From QNYQ01 sp964542985 (GTDB taxonomy: Archaea; Thermoproteota; Thermoprotei_A; Sulfolobales; Pyrodictiaceae): a DNA stretch of 64,000 nucleotides. Below are positions 1 to 8,308 of this stretch, piece after piece. The notes beneath the pieces were generated by a model. The model ran no database searches, was not told the DNA's origin, and saw only the letters and a program-made list of their open reading frames with translations. How positions within the stretch are numbered: position 1 is the first letter of the stretch; each line of letters opens with the position of its first letter. Position numbers and translations under genes: made by a program. The stretch is from positions 1 through 64,000 of the forward strand of contig CAZIWH010000002.1 of the NCBI GenBank assembly GCA_964542985.1. The letters run 5' to 3'.

Positions 1-113
1 GGGCCCGCCGGGATTTGAACCCGGGACCACGGGGTCCCGAGTCGGGCACGCGGGCCCCGTATTGGGGCCTCCCTGCGTGTACCCCGCATCCTACCAAGCT
101 AGACGACGGGCCC
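1..113 (-). tRNA. tRNA-Pro (anticodon CGG), intron-containing, 3' end cut by window edge
   Basis: Read on the minus strand, the 7-bp acceptor stem GGGCCCG/CGGGCCC closes at positions 107-113 and 1-7. The D arm (GTCT..AGGAT with GG and TA in the loop), a CGGGG/CCCCG anticodon stem, a 5-nt variable loop and a T arm CCGGG-TTCAAAT-CCCGG all fold. After removal of a 40-nt insert the anticodon loop reads TTCGGGA, giving anticodon CGG (proline). The D arm resembles other archaeal tRNA-Pro. The discriminator base and CCA lie outside the window, so the mature molecule is 73 nt plus the missing end. Confidence 0.93.
41..80 (-). other. tRNA intron between positions 32 and 33 of tRNA-Pro(CGG)
   Basis: The 40-nt intron folds into a long hairpin (CACGC/GCGTG, then GGCCCC/GGGGCC). 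Its junction forms a bulge-helix-bulge: exon CGGG pairs with intron CCCG in a 4-bp central helix, flanked by 3-nt bulges GT^A and AC^T. This fixes the splice sites between nucleotides 32 and 33, not the canonical 37/38. The outer helix is weak (one GC and one GU pair), as is common for relaxed motifs at non-canonical sites. Removal would need the archaeal tRNA splicing endonuclease. Confidence 0.8.
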
Positions 114-175
114 ACCCAGTGCCCCGATCCATGGAGCGAAGGTGGCAATAGGTGGGGAGGGTTATTATTATTTCG

Positions 176-451
176 CTATATCTTGTCCTCAAGCTCGGCG
201 TCAAGGACCCTTATCTCGCCACACTTGTCCTTGATCTTCTTTGCAAACTCTATGCCCTTATCAATGTCCTCGAAGACTATTGTGTAGAGACGACGGGGTG
301 TCCTAGCCTTAACCTTCAACACCTTTATCCTCCTAGTTCCCTCCTCGGTCTCCTTCCTCCGATAGCCTATCTTAACGCGGCACTCCTCTATTGAGCTAAG
401 TCTCGACAGCAGTGCCTCAAACCCCTCCGGGCTCCTGATCTCCACGGGCAC
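176..451 (-). CDS. rpl38e: 50S ribosomal protein L38e
   Basis: A 91-residue basic protein that aligns with eukaryotic and crenarchaeal L38e: it opens MPVEIRSPEGFEALL, has a central run of alternating basic and hydrophobic residues, then the hallmark TPRRLYTIVF, and closes with a lysine-rich helix. It is a small protein of the large ribosomal subunit. L38e is found in eukaryotes and some Crenarchaeota and is missing from Euryarchaeota, so it helps place the organism. The start is GTG at 451, with a GGGGTGA Shine-Dalgarno-like stretch just upstream. The gene stands alone, next to tRNA-Pro on the same strand. A short insertion (around residues 32-40) makes it longer than the human protein of about 70 residues. 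Confidence 0.8.
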   Translation of the reverse strand: MPVEIRSPEGFEALLSRLSSIEECRVKIGYRRKETEEGTRRIKVLKVKARTPRRLYTIVFEDIDKGIEFAKKIKDKCGEIRVLDAELEDKI

Positions 452-677
452 GAAGACTTCACCCCGCCTTCAGCTCTCCCGGTAGGCGTGGCCACTACAT
501 AGCCGCTAGATAATAACCTTGCATCGCAGCCAGCAGAGGAGGGTCGCCCAAGGGCGTCCCTCATCAGCTCAGTGTTCAGTGTTTAAGGCCTCGCTCATCC
601 CCGCGGCGCTTGTAGCCCGCTAGGTCAGTAATTTAGCCTCCCGGCGCCGTGAACGCCTAGCCGCCTGGGGAAGTGGC
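452..677. other. Intergenic gap between divergent L38e and MetE
   Basis: About 226 bases with no convincing gene. The minus strand carries an AT-rich TTATTATC stretch near 508-516 that could serve L38e. The plus strand has AGTAATTTAG near 627-636, which may be the MetE promoter. I see no RNA gene. Confidence 0.4.
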
Positions 678-1682
678 ATGGAGTATAGGCTTCCCAAAGC
701 GTTCCCGACGACAATTGTAGGCAGTTATCCATTGATGCCCGAGGCGGCTGAAGCCATCCGTAAAAGGAAGCGCGGCGAGATAGACGAAGAGACCTTCCAT
801 GAGCTTGTCAGACCCGCAATAAAAACAGTCATAGAGGACTACATCTGGGCTGGTGTAGACATACTCAGCGATGGTGAGCAGGCTAGGGAAGATATGGTGG
901 TCTACTTTGCGGAAAGAATGGGAGGCTATCGTGGAGGCGACTGGGTGAGAATATTCGATAACGTGTACTTCCGGAAGCCGATAATAGTGGAGAAGCTTCA
1001 CTACATCGGGCCGATGGCGGTAATGGATTGGGAGTATGCTACCAGCGTGGCGCAAGGCAGGCCAGTGAAAGCAATAATCACGGGACCCTACACTATGATA
1101 GACTGGAGCTTCGACCTGGTCTACGGGGATCGCAGGGAAGCAGTGCTCGAGATGGCTAAGGTTCTGCGCAAGGAGATAGAGGAGTTCGCTAAGCGCGGCG
1201 CCAAGTTCATACAAGTAGACGAGCCTGCCCTCTCCACGAGGCCCTACCGTGAAGAGGCGGAACTCCTCAAAGAGGCCCTTGAGATAATGTTCAAGGGCAT
1301 AGAGGCCAAGAAGATAGTTCACATATGCTTCGGGAGGATAGAGAAGATACTGCCCTATGCTCTCGAGTTCCCCGTAGATCAGCTTGACCTGGAGTTCAAG
1401 AACAGTGGCTTCCGGCTACTGCCATACCTAAAGGAGTATGGCTACGACAAGGAGCTGGGCTATGGTGTCATAGACGTGCACAGCACCCGCGTAGAGCCGG
1501 TAAAGGAGATAGTTGAGGACATAAAGAGGCTGCTCAAGCTAGACGTACTGCCCCCCGAGAAGATATACATTGACCCAGACTGTGGCCTCAAGAGGCTACC
1601 GAGGAAGATAGCCCGCCAGAAGCTCCGCAACATGGTTGAAGCAGCCCGCATCGCGCGACGTGAGCTAGGCTATGAGGAGTAA
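678..1682 (+). CDS. metE: Core (C-terminal-type) cobalamin-independent methionine synthase
   Basis: A 334-residue protein equal to the catalytic C-terminal half of MetE, with no N-terminal MetE domain. It transfers a methyl group to homocysteine to make methionine. The zinc site is visible: the HICFG motif supplies His and Cys (near residue 215) and DPDCG near residue 300 supplies the second Cys. The opening TTIVGSYP and VDEPAL are family signatures. Short archaeal 'core MetE' enzymes are known, and several use a methyl donor other than polyglutamyl-methyltetrahydrofolate; the donor here cannot be read from sequence. ATG start, single gene, promoter weak. Confidence 0.9.
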   Translation: MEYRLPKAFPTTIVGSYPLMPEAAEAIRKRKRGEIDEETFHELVRPAIKTVIEDYIWAGVDILSDGEQAREDMVVYFAERMGGYRGGDWVRIFDNVYFRKPIIVEKLHYIGPMAVMDWEYATSVAQGRPVKAIITGPYTMIDWSFDLVYGDRREAVLEMAKVLRKEIEEFAKRGAKFIQVDEPALSTRPYREEAELLKEALEIMFKGIEAKKIVHICFGRIEKILPYALEFPVDQLDLEFKNSGFRLLPYLKEYGYDKELGYGVIDVHSTRVEPVKEIVEDIKRLLKLDVLPPEKIYIDPDCGLKRLPRKIARQKLRNMVEAARIARRELGYEE

Positions 1683-1765
1683 CCGTCTCCAGAGATATTC
1701 TTGAGTTACATTGCCCCATAAGGCTCTCCTATCTATTCTCCCCCCTCCCAGCAGGGGCTTCAGCC

Positions 1766-2974
1766 ATGGCCCCCCAAGGAGCCGTGGAAGAATGTGGCTA
1801 CGAGGAGATAAGGGAAGGGGCAGTCAGGCTGCTTGTACCAAGGCTTAGCTGCTACCAGCGCCCCGACGGCGTCTACGAGCCAGCTTGGGCCCCCGTGTTC
1901 TACAATCCCAGAATGGCGTTCAACAGGGATATCGCAGTAGTCTTTGCGCGGGCTTACGCGAGGCTACGGGGGCTAAGTAGGCTGGTCGTTGTAGAGCCCC
2001 TAGCAGGGACGGGTGTGCGCGCCCTACGCTACATGCTTGAGGCCGATGCCTGGGCCGTGATAAACGATGTTGATCCCAAGGCTGTAAAGCTAATAGAACA
2101 AAACTTAGAATTGAACAATGCTAGGGAGAGGACGTCTCTCCACAACCTGGACGCGAACGAGCTACTAGCCAGCATGAAGAGACGTGGAGTGAAGCCAACG
2201 ATAATAGATCTAGACCCCTTCGGCAGCCCCGCATCCTTCCTCGACGCAGCAGTGAAGGCTATACGTGGACGTGGAGTCATAGCGGCAACAGCAACGGACA
2301 CGGCACCCCTGAGCGGAACCCATCCCCGCGCCCTACGTCGCCGCTACGACGTCGTGGCTGCAAGGACGGCCTGGGAGAAGGAGCAGGCAGTCCGGATACT
2401 CGCAGGCTACATCATAAGGAGAGCAGCTAGCCACGAGTACAGCGCACGCGTACTCCTAGCATACTACGCCGACTACTATGTGCGAGTATATGTGGAGTTA
2501 GTGAGGGGCGCGGGGAAAGCGGACGCGAGCCTCGAGCAGCTTTCCTACGGCTACTACTGCCCGGGCTGCGGGCTCACGGGATACATGGCAAAACCCGGCG
2601 GGCGGTGCCCCCTCTGCGCTACTCCCCTGCTGGCCGTAGGGCCGCTCTACTCCGGCCCACTCTGTGACGAGAAGCTGCTTCTGGCTATGATTGAGGAGGC
2701 GGAGAAGCTCAGAGGCCAGCTTGCACAAGGAAGCAGGGTAGTCGAGTTCCTTAAGAGGCTCCGCCAGGAGTGTAGCATAACGAAGCCCTACTACCGAGTA
2801 GACAAGCTATGTAGCATACTCCGCATCAACATGCCCAGCCCAAGGCTCGTCGCGGGGCTTCTAGTCGTCAAGGGATACAAGGCAGCTCCTACGCTCTTCG
2901 ACCCACGGGGCGTGAAGACTGATGCGCCGCACTGGGTAATAGTGAACACTATATTAGAGCTGGCACCGCGCTAG
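1766..2974 (+). CDS. trm1: tRNA (guanine26-N2)-dimethyltransferase Trm1
   Basis: A 402-residue SAM-dependent enzyme that makes m2G and m2,2G at position 26 of tRNA. Visible: N-terminal FYNPRMAFNRD, SAM-binding VVEPLAGTGVRALRY (near residue 73), the catalytic DLDPFGSP motif (near residue 150), and a C-terminal zinc site from CPGCG and CPLC around residues 265-285. Length is normal for archaeal Trm1. The stop codon shares the tetranucleotide CTAG with the stop of the convergent TFE-beta gene. Confidence 0.95.
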   Translation: MAPQGAVEECGYEEIREGAVRLLVPRLSCYQRPDGVYEPAWAPVFYNPRMAFNRDIAVVFARAYARLRGLSRLVVVEPLAGTGVRALRYMLEADAWAVINDVDPKAVKLIEQNLELNNARERTSLHNLDANELLASMKRRGVKPTIIDLDPFGSPASFLDAAVKAIRGRGVIAATATDTAPLSGTHPRALRRRYDVVAARTAWEKEQAVRILAGYIIRRAASHEYSARVLLAYYADYYVRVYVELVRGAGKADASLEQLSYGYYCPGCGLTGYMAKPGGRCPLCATPLLAVGPLYSGPLCDEKLLLAMIEEAEKLRGQLAQGSRVVEFLKRLRQECSITKPYYRVDKLCSILRINMPSPRLVAGLLVVKGYKAAPTLFDPRGVKTDAPHWVIVNTILELAPR

Positions 2975-3399
2975 CTGCTAAACTGCTTTATCAATGCTAT
3001 CTTCTTGTTAAGCCATGATCGCAGTATCGGGCAGTGCGTCGGGTCGTAGAATCCCCCCACGTGGCATTTCTCCAGGTGTTTGCAGTAGAAGCACGGTATC
3101 TCAATAGCATTCCCTATCTTCACTACAAGCTTCGCTTGCTCTTTGGCCCTCTTAGCTATAAAGAGCTTGTACGTCCTACGCCCATTGTGTATTGTAGGCT
3201 CTCTGACTATGAGCCCTTTCTTCAAAAGCCTCAGCGCAAGCCTCGAGCCTTCCCTACTGTCAAGGCCTAGCGTTTTCCACAGCTCATGCTGGTATATTCC
3301 CTCGTCTCCGCGGAGCTGAATTATCTTAAGCGCCTTAGCTTCAAGCTCGCTGAGGTCGCTCCTCTTCGGGCCGAGCGAGGGCTCAATAGCCGTAGCCAA
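2971..3399 (-). CDS. Transcription factor E subunit beta (TFE-beta, RPC34/RPC39-like), winged helix plus FeS domain
   Basis: A 142-residue protein with an N-terminal winged helix (about residues 18-90, with ELWKTLGLDSREGSRLALRL as the recognition region) and a C-terminal four-cysteine cluster (CFYC, then C, then C at about residues 103-125). This matches archaeal TFE-beta, which carries a [4Fe-4S] cluster and joins TFE-alpha to aid promoter opening by archaeal RNA polymerase. It is related to Pol III subunit RPC39. It lies just downstream of TFB on the same strand, so two basal initiation factors are neighbours, though a 227-base gap with T-tracts separates them. Confidence 0.85.
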   Translation of the reverse strand: MATAIEPSLGPKRSDLSELEAKALKIIQLRGDEGIYQHELWKTLGLDSREGSRLALRLLKKGLIVREPTIHNGRRTYKLFIAKRAKEQAKLVVKIGNAIEIPCFYCKHLEKCHVGGFYDPTHCPILRSWLNKKIALIKQFSS

Positions 3400-3626
3400 G
3401 GCTCACACCTTCTCTCTCCCCGAATCCCTACCTCGTTGTCCATCATGCTCCGAGAGGGGAGTACCCGGAGTTCCTAGACCAGTGTACCAGCTCTAATGGA
3501 TGGCAGCAAGGCCCCCTATAATTCTATCCCGAAACGTGACTGAAAAAGAGTAGCTTAGGTGACACAACTGTGGGATAAGAGGAGGAGCCGCTGGGGACAA
3601 GAAGTTTTGAGATATAAAAAGCAGCG
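3400..3626. other. Gap between TFB and TFE-beta
   Basis: No gene seen. On the minus strand, downstream of the TFB stop, there are two T-runs (complements of A-runs 3616-3620 and 3543-3547) fitting intrinsic archaeal termination. On the plus strand, GATATAAAAA (3611-3620) is a good TATA-like element, but it faces into the 3' end of tfb. No RNA gene is recognisable here. Confidence 0.45.
3543..3620 (-). terminator. Paired T-tracts downstream of tfb
   Basis: Reading on the minus strand from the TFB stop, TTTTT occurs 6 bases downstream and again about 80 bases downstream. Archaeal RNA polymerase terminates at oligo-T without needing a hairpin, so these are likely terminators of the gar1-tfb transcript. 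Confidence 0.45.
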
Positions 3627-4511
3627 TCAGAGCCTAACCTCGATGTAGAAGTTGTCAACGATGTCCCTATACCTGTTTCTTATAGTGGCGTCTGATACTC
3701 CAACAGTCCTAGCTATGGCCATCTGGTTCTTCTTCTCGTCGAGGAGTATTGATGCAAGGTAGACGGCGGCGCCTGCAAGAGCAGCAGGAGGCTTACCCTG
3801 TGCGTATCCTGTCTCCACGAGTAGCGTGGTAAATCTGGTCGCCAGTGTCTCTACTGGTGCATCCAGGTTAAGCTTGGAAGCTATCCTGGCGACGAACATT
3901 GTGGGCTTCGGGGGCGCGGCAGGTTTCACGCGAAGCTTCCTTATAATAGCGTTATAGGCACGCCATATAGCTTGCTGAGAGACGCCCAGAACCCTTTCGA
4001 CATCCTTCAATGGAAGCGGATGCCTCTCAAGTCTTGCGGCTATGAGCGCCGCTGCGGCGAGATACTCGTACACGTTATTACGCTTAATCATTCCCATGCC
4101 GTGCGCCCTACGTATGATGGAAGCCATAGTCTCCATGACGCGGGGCGGGAGGCCCAGCTTGGCCGAGACAGAGTGAAGCTCCCTCAGAAGCTCTATGAGC
4201 TTCCGGTCCTTCTGAGTGCGCACCTTCGCCTGTATCCTAGCTATCTTGACCTGCCGCGGGTCCTTCCAGTTGGGGCGCACGTAGCTGGTGAGGCCGTAGT
4301 CGTGGAGCGTGCTCGTGAGAGGTGCGCCTACCCTGCTCCTCCTCATCCTGTCCTCTTCGGTGAAGCTGCGCCACTCGGGCCCCGTGTCTAGATAGTCTTC
4401 CGATATTACTGTGCCGCAGCGACGGCAGACGAGCCTCCCGGCCTCGTCCCTCACAGCATAGAGTTCGAGAAGTGCGCCGCACTGTGGGCAATACTTAGGT
4501 GTGGTTATCAT
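3627..4511 (-). CDS. tfb: Transcription initiation factor IIB (TFB)
   Basis: A 294-residue basal factor that bridges TBP at the promoter and RNA polymerase. It has the N-terminal zinc ribbon (CPQCG near residue 8 and CRRCG near residue 29), the B-reader/linker (RRSRVGAPLTSTLHDYGLTS, about residues 58-77) and two cyclin folds (about residues 105-200 and 205-294). The second repeat holds a helix-turn-helix (NQMAIARTVGVSDATIRNRY) for the BRE. It overlaps the upstream gar1 gene by 4 bases (ATGA), the usual archaeal gar1-tfb pairing. Confidence 0.95.
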   Translation of the reverse strand: MITTPKYCPQCGALLELYAVRDEAGRLVCRRCGTVISEDYLDTGPEWRSFTEEDRMRRSRVGAPLTSTLHDYGLTSYVRPNWKDPRQVKIARIQAKVRTQKDRKLIELLRELHSVSAKLGLPPRVMETMASIIRRAHGMGMIKRNNVYEYLAAAALIAARLERHPLPLKDVERVLGVSQQAIWRAYNAIIRKLRVKPAAPPKPTMFVARIASKLNLDAPVETLATRFTTLLVETGYAQGKPPAALAGAAVYLASILLDEKKNQMAIARTVGVSDATIRNRYRDIVDNFYIEVRL

Positions 4512-4831
4512 GGCTTCCTCTTCCTCCTCTCCCGGGACGCTCCCCCGCGGCCCCTCGCTCCCCGCCGGGCCCCCCGCCTCCTCCTTGGGGGCCTTGGGGG
4601 TCGGTAGTACAGCATAGTGCCAGGTGGTATCTCCAGCCCCCTCCGATCAGGCTTCACCACTGCGTAAGGGGCCTTGACTGGTCCTATGATATCCAGCAGT
4701 ACTCCTACTCTGTTCGTTTTCTCGTCGTATACTGGTGTGTTAAGCGGAGGTAGACGGTCCCTAGCCTCAAGCAATGCTACCACGTAGCCGTTCCTCGTCG
4801 TATGTAGTACCTTGCCTAGCTTGTTGAGCAT
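4508..4831 (-). CDS. gar1: H/ACA RNP protein Gar1
   Basis: A 107-residue protein with a beta-barrel Gar1 core (about residues 1-78, with NTPVYDEKTNRVGVLLDIIGPVK as signature region) and an Arg/Gly/Pro-rich tail. It is a subunit of the archaeal box H/ACA RNP that directs pseudouridylation with Cbf5, Nop10 and L7Ae. It is translationally coupled to tfb by a 4-base overlap. Confidence 0.92.
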   Translation of the reverse strand: MLNKLGKVLHTTRNGYVVALLEARDRLPPLNTPVYDEKTNRVGVLLDIIGPVKAPYAVVKPDRRGLEIPPGTMLYYRPPRPPRRRRGARRGARGRGGASRERRKRKP

Positions 4832-4927
4832 GGGTTCACGTCACCCGTATCCTGGGGCCCGGGGGCCGCGAGGAGCCTAATTTGTGGCGACGGTGCCAGT
4901 AACACTGCTTCCGAAGCCCTCCCCTCC

Positions 4928-4933
4928 TTATAA
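4928..4933 (+). promoter_or_regulatory. TATA-like box for the ketopantoate reductase operon
   Basis: TTATAA lies 26 bases before the ATG at 4959. Archaeal transcription starts about 25 bases after box A, so the mRNA is probably leaderless or nearly so. This supports 4959 as the true start. Confidence 0.6.
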
Positions 4934-4958
4934 CGGCGAGGAGTAGTAATACCGTCCA

Positions 4959-5840
4959 ATGGTGGTGGATGTGAAGATAGTGGTGCTGGGCTGCGGCGCC
5001 CTGGGTACTGTTCTTGCGTCCGCATTATCAGCTGCGGGGCACAGTGTTGTAGTAGCTTGCGCAGATCCCGTAAGGGCTAGGCAGATTCTGGCCGAAGGCC
5101 TGCGGATAACTGTGCACGGTGGCGAGGCAACAGCCAGGCCTGCCGCGGTGCTGCTCCTAGCTGAGCAGAGGAGGCTGCACGGCGACGCGGCAATAGTAAC
5201 GCTCCCCGCTTGGGTGGCCGAAAAGGCTCTCCCCATGGTTGAGGCCGAGGTGGTGCTGGTTCCGCAGCCTAGCCTCAGGGCGCTGGAATGGGGCAGGCCT
5301 CTTGCCTTCTACGGCTGCGCCTGGGGAGCTTCCCCGGCTTCCTATGTGGCCGCGGAGCTGAGGACGAGCGGTGAGGGTGAGATTGTGGACGCGCTCCGTG
5401 CAGCCTCCTCGGTGCTCGGCATACGCTTCTACCTACACGGGGATGCTAGGAGCCTCGTATGGGACTATATGGGGGTCAACGCGGCAGCTCAACCTGCGGC
5501 GGCGGTGCTTGGGGTTAGCTATGGAAAGCTCAGCGCCACTAGGCATGGGAGAGCGCTGGTGGAGGCTGTAGCCGAGGAGGCGTGGCAGGTGGCGTCGGAG
5601 GCAGGTGTGAAGCTGTGGCGCGGTAGCCGTGAGGCGGTGCAAGTGCTGCTGGGCCTCCGCGGTTGCTATCCCAAGATGCTGCGCGACCTCGAGGAGGGCC
5701 GCGCGACCGAGATAGACTACATTAACGGTGCCTTGCTCCGCGAGGCTCTTCGTTACGGCATCTACACGCCCTACAACGATGCACTGTACCTGGCGGTAAA
5801 GGGGCTCGAAGAAGTAATGGGTGTTGGTGGTGGTAATTGA
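4959..5840 (+). CDS. panE: 2-dehydropantoate 2-reductase (ketopantoate reductase)
   Basis: A 293-residue NADPH-dependent reductase that makes pantoate for CoA synthesis. It has an N-terminal Rossmann fold with GCGALG (near residue 12) and an all-helical C-terminal domain carrying the family motif TEIDYINGALLREALRYG (about residues 250-267). This lies near the dephospho-CoA kinase gene of the same pathway (21847), but in a different operon. The stop overlaps the TTG start of the next gene (TTGA), so the two are co-transcribed. Confidence 0.88.
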   Translation: MVVDVKIVVLGCGALGTVLASALSAAGHSVVVACADPVRARQILAEGLRITVHGGEATARPAAVLLLAEQRRLHGDAAIVTLPAWVAEKALPMVEAEVVLVPQPSLRALEWGRPLAFYGCAWGASPASYVAAELRTSGEGEIVDALRAASSVLGIRFYLHGDARSLVWDYMGVNAAAQPAAAVLGVSYGKLSATRHGRALVEAVAEEAWQVASEAGVKLWRGSREAVQVLLGLRGCYPKMLRDLEEGRATEIDYINGALLREALRYGIYTPYNDALYLAVKGLEEVMGVGGGN

Positions 5841-7156
5841 GGCTAGGCAGACGGGAGGTAAGAGCGCTGGCCGAGGCCTTGGAGGCTGCTGAGAGATACA
5901 AGCCCTTCCAGGTAGCTAAGAGAAAAGTTATGGAGAAGTATGGACTGGCTGGCAGTCGTGTGGACAGGATCACGACAGCCCTGCTCTACAAGCTCTACAG
6001 GATGCAGGGGATTCTGGATCAGCTTGCCAGCCTAGCCGGTCTCGAGCACACAAGGCTCCCCCCGCTCCCTAGGCAGGCAGTCAGGCTAGCGGTGCTACTA
6101 GCTGTGGCCGACGAGGTCGGGGATCGGGAGTTCGCCGATAGCCTCGTGAAGGAGTTCTCAAGGCTCGTAGGCGCCCGCTACGGTACGGGGCTCGGCAGTG
6201 CCGTGGAGAGGCTCTATCGCAGCCTACTCAGCCAAGGTATCCCTCCGGAGCTTAGAGAGCAGCTGCGCCTAATGCTCCCAGAGATTATTATCAGGAGGCT
6301 GCGCCTCCTCCTTCCAGGCAGCGAGATAGACGAGTTCGCCAAGGCGGTCAACGAGCGGAGGCCGTGGCTCGGACTAAGGGTTAATAGTCTAAAAGCAACA
6401 GTGGATGAGCTAGTGAGGGAAGTTGAGAAGTATGCAACAGAGGTTAAGCTGAGCAGGGTTCCGGGCCACATACGTTACCGTGGAAGCCTACCCTACTCGC
6501 GGTTCAAGCCCCTCCTTGAGGGCAAGGCAGTGCCGCAGGATGAGGCCAGCGCCGCGGCAGGAATTATCCTCGCGCCACGCGAGGGGGAGACAGTTGTAGA
6601 CCTATGTGCAGCGCCTGGCGGCAAGACCACACATTTAGCCGAGCTTATGAAGCTCCGGGGCCGAGTAGTAGCGATGGAACTCTACGCGGATAGAATGAAG
6701 AGGCTGGTCACGCTAGCGGTCCGCACTGGCACATACACAGCCATAGAGCCCGTGCTCGGCAACGCATTGCACGCCTCGCGGCTCATTCACCGCCCGGTGG
6801 ATAGAGTTCTGCTAGACCCGCCATGCTCGAGCACCGGCGCTATAGCGAAGCATCCGGAGGCCAGGTGGCGGCTAACTGAGGAGGCGTTAGCCCGCCTGGC
6901 CGAGAGGCAGTGGAGGATGCTCCAGGAGGCCCTGAAGCTCCTTCCCCCAGGCGGGAGGCTGCTCTACACCGTCTGCAGCGTCATGCCTGAGGAGGGGGAG
7001 TACCTCTTACAGAGGCTCCTCGAGACAGAACGTGTTGAGCTAATCCCGCTCGGAGGCCCGTACGACGAGTCGCCGTTACTTCCCGGCACCATGAGGGCGT
7101 GGCCCCACAGGCACGGCGTAACGGGATTCTTCTATGCTCTGCTGGAGAAAAGGTAA
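5837..7156 (+). CDS. NSUN/RsmB-family RNA (cytosine-5) methyltransferase with N-terminal NusB-like domain
   Basis: A 439-residue SAM-dependent m5C methyltransferase. The N-terminal ~150 residues are helical and NusB-like. The catalytic domain has VVDLCAAPGGKTTHLAELM (SAM site, near residue 253), LDPPCSSTGA (motif IV, with the Cys that helps release product) and YTVCSVMPEEGE (motif VI, with the nucleophilic Cys). Both catalytic cysteines are intact. The target (rRNA or tRNA) cannot be told from sequence. The TTG start overlaps the panE stop by 4 bases. A second, different NSUN gene is cut by the right window edge. Confidence 0.9.
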   Translation: MRLGRREVRALAEALEAAERYKPFQVAKRKVMEKYGLAGSRVDRITTALLYKLYRMQGILDQLASLAGLEHTRLPPLPRQAVRLAVLLAVADEVGDREFADSLVKEFSRLVGARYGTGLGSAVERLYRSLLSQGIPPELREQLRLMLPEIIIRRLRLLLPGSEIDEFAKAVNERRPWLGLRVNSLKATVDELVREVEKYATEVKLSRVPGHIRYRGSLPYSRFKPLLEGKAVPQDEASAAAGIILAPREGETVVDLCAAPGGKTTHLAELMKLRGRVVAMELYADRMKRLVTLAVRTGTYTAIEPVLGNALHASRLIHRPVDRVLLDPPCSSTGAIAKHPEARWRLTEEALARLAERQWRMLQEALKLLPPGGRLLYTVCSVMPEEGEYLLQRLLETERVELIPLGGPYDESPLLPGTMRAWPHRHGVTGFFYALLEKR

Positions 7157-7207
7157 GACACTAAGACGCTATAAGCGCCTCCGCGACTCCCTGGCCGGGG
7201 TGCGGCG

Positions 7208-7786
7208 GTGGCTGAGAACGAGAAGACGTGTATAGTTGCAGTCGGCTCCACGAACCCGGTAAAAGTGAATGCTGTCCGTAGGGCCTTCCGCCTCTACTGC
7301 AACTCCGATGTGCGTGGCGTCGCCGTGAAGAGCGGGGTTCCGAGCCAACCAGTCGGCTTTGGCGAGATAGTCCAGGGTGCCGTCACCAGGGCGCTCAACG
7401 CCTTGCGGAGCATCGGCGCCGACTATGGCGTTGGCGTTGAAGCAGGCCTAGCCGAGACACCTGTGGAGCCGATAGAGCTGCAGATTGCAGCCATAGTCAG
7501 CCGTGAGGGCAGGGTTAGCCTTGGCATTAGTCAGGGCTTTCAGCTCCCGCCCGAGTGGATACCCGAAGTACGCCAGAGGATCGAGCTTGGTGTCATAGCT
7601 GCGGAGAAGACGGGCCGGGCGGGTATAGGGGAGAAGCTTGGCCTCATAGGCTACCTCACAGGAGGCGTTGTGACCCGCACAGATCTAACCTACAACGCTG
7701 TAATAATGGCTCTCGTGCCGTGGCTCAACATGAGCCTCTATAAGAGGCTGCCCACCGTGGAGGAGGTGCTGGGGCGTCTCCGGTAG
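7208..7786 (+). CDS. Non-canonical purine NTP phosphatase (inosine/xanthosine triphosphatase, DUF84/YjjX family)
   Basis: A 192-residue protein starting VAVGSTNPVKVNAVRRAF, the phosphate-binding signature of the family, followed by YGVGVEAGL and a conserved GKLGLIGYLTGGVVTR segment. It is expected to hydrolyse ITP/XTP and so keep deaminated purines out of nucleic acids. The start is GTG at 7208. The unrelated RdgB/HAM1 enzyme at 24728 has an overlapping job. Confidence 0.85.
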   Translation: MAENEKTCIVAVGSTNPVKVNAVRRAFRLYCNSDVRGVAVKSGVPSQPVGFGEIVQGAVTRALNALRSIGADYGVGVEAGLAETPVEPIELQIAAIVSREGRVSLGISQGFQLPPEWIPEVRQRIELGVIAAEKTGRAGIGEKLGLIGYLTGGVVTRTDLTYNAVIMALVPWLNMSLYKRLPTVEEVLGRLR

Positions 7787-7791
7787 CAGCG

Positions 7792-7797
7792 TTTATA
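7792..7797 (+). promoter_or_regulatory. TATA-like box for rps8e
   Basis: TTTATA within GTTTATAGCC sits 44 bases before the S8e ATG, predicting a short leader that contains a GGGGG Shine-Dalgarno-like run. Confidence 0.45.
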
Positions 7798-7840
7798 GCC
7801 ACACCCGCGTGGAGGCCACCGTGCCCAGGGGGTCTAAGGT

Positions 7841-8239
7841 ATGGGCGTGTACCACGGCAATGACCTCAAGAAGCCGACCGGTGGGAGGAAGTGGCCCCAC
7901 CAGAAGGTTAAGCGCAAGTACTGGATGGGTAGGTACCCGACTCATACGAGGCTAGCCGCTAAGGAGGAGAGGAAGCACATCCGCGTACGCGGCGGCAACT
8001 ACAAGATAAGGCTCAAGAAGGCACACTACGCCAACGTCTTCGACCCCCGCACCGGCAGGGCAAAGAAGGTAAGGATAACTCGTGTCCTCGAGACGCCGGC
8101 GAACCCGCACTACGCGCGCGCCAACATAATAACGAAGGGCACGATAATAGAGACCGAGCTAGGCAAGGCTATGGTTACATCCAGGCCCGGCCAGGATGGT
8201 GTGATAAACGCGGTGCTCCTCGAGCCGAAGGAGGAGTAA
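7841..8239 (+). CDS. rps8e: 30S ribosomal protein S8e
   Basis: A 132-residue basic protein with the S8e signature KKPTGGRKWPHQKVKRKYWMGR near the N-terminus (positions 7868-7933) and a beta-barrel body ending ITKGTIIETELGKAMVTSRPGQDGVINAVLL (8130-8222). It is a small-subunit protein specific to archaea and eukaryotes, and stands as a single gene. Confidence 0.95.
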   Translation: MGVYHGNDLKKPTGGRKWPHQKVKRKYWMGRYPTHTRLAAKEERKHIRVRGGNYKIRLKKAHYANVFDPRTGRAKKVRITRVLETPANPHYARANIITKGTIIETELGKAMVTSRPGQDGVINAVLLEPKEE

Positions 8240-8308
8240 GTCTCGGCCAAGGGCAAGTTCAGAGAGCCTGGTATCCACGCCAGTCAGAGCAGTATTTTAT
8301 GGCAGCGC

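Noticed and set aside
657..1322. Long antisense reading frames over MetE and others
   Set aside because: They arise from biased codon use in GC-rich genes. They have no family features and lie opposite well-recognised proteins.
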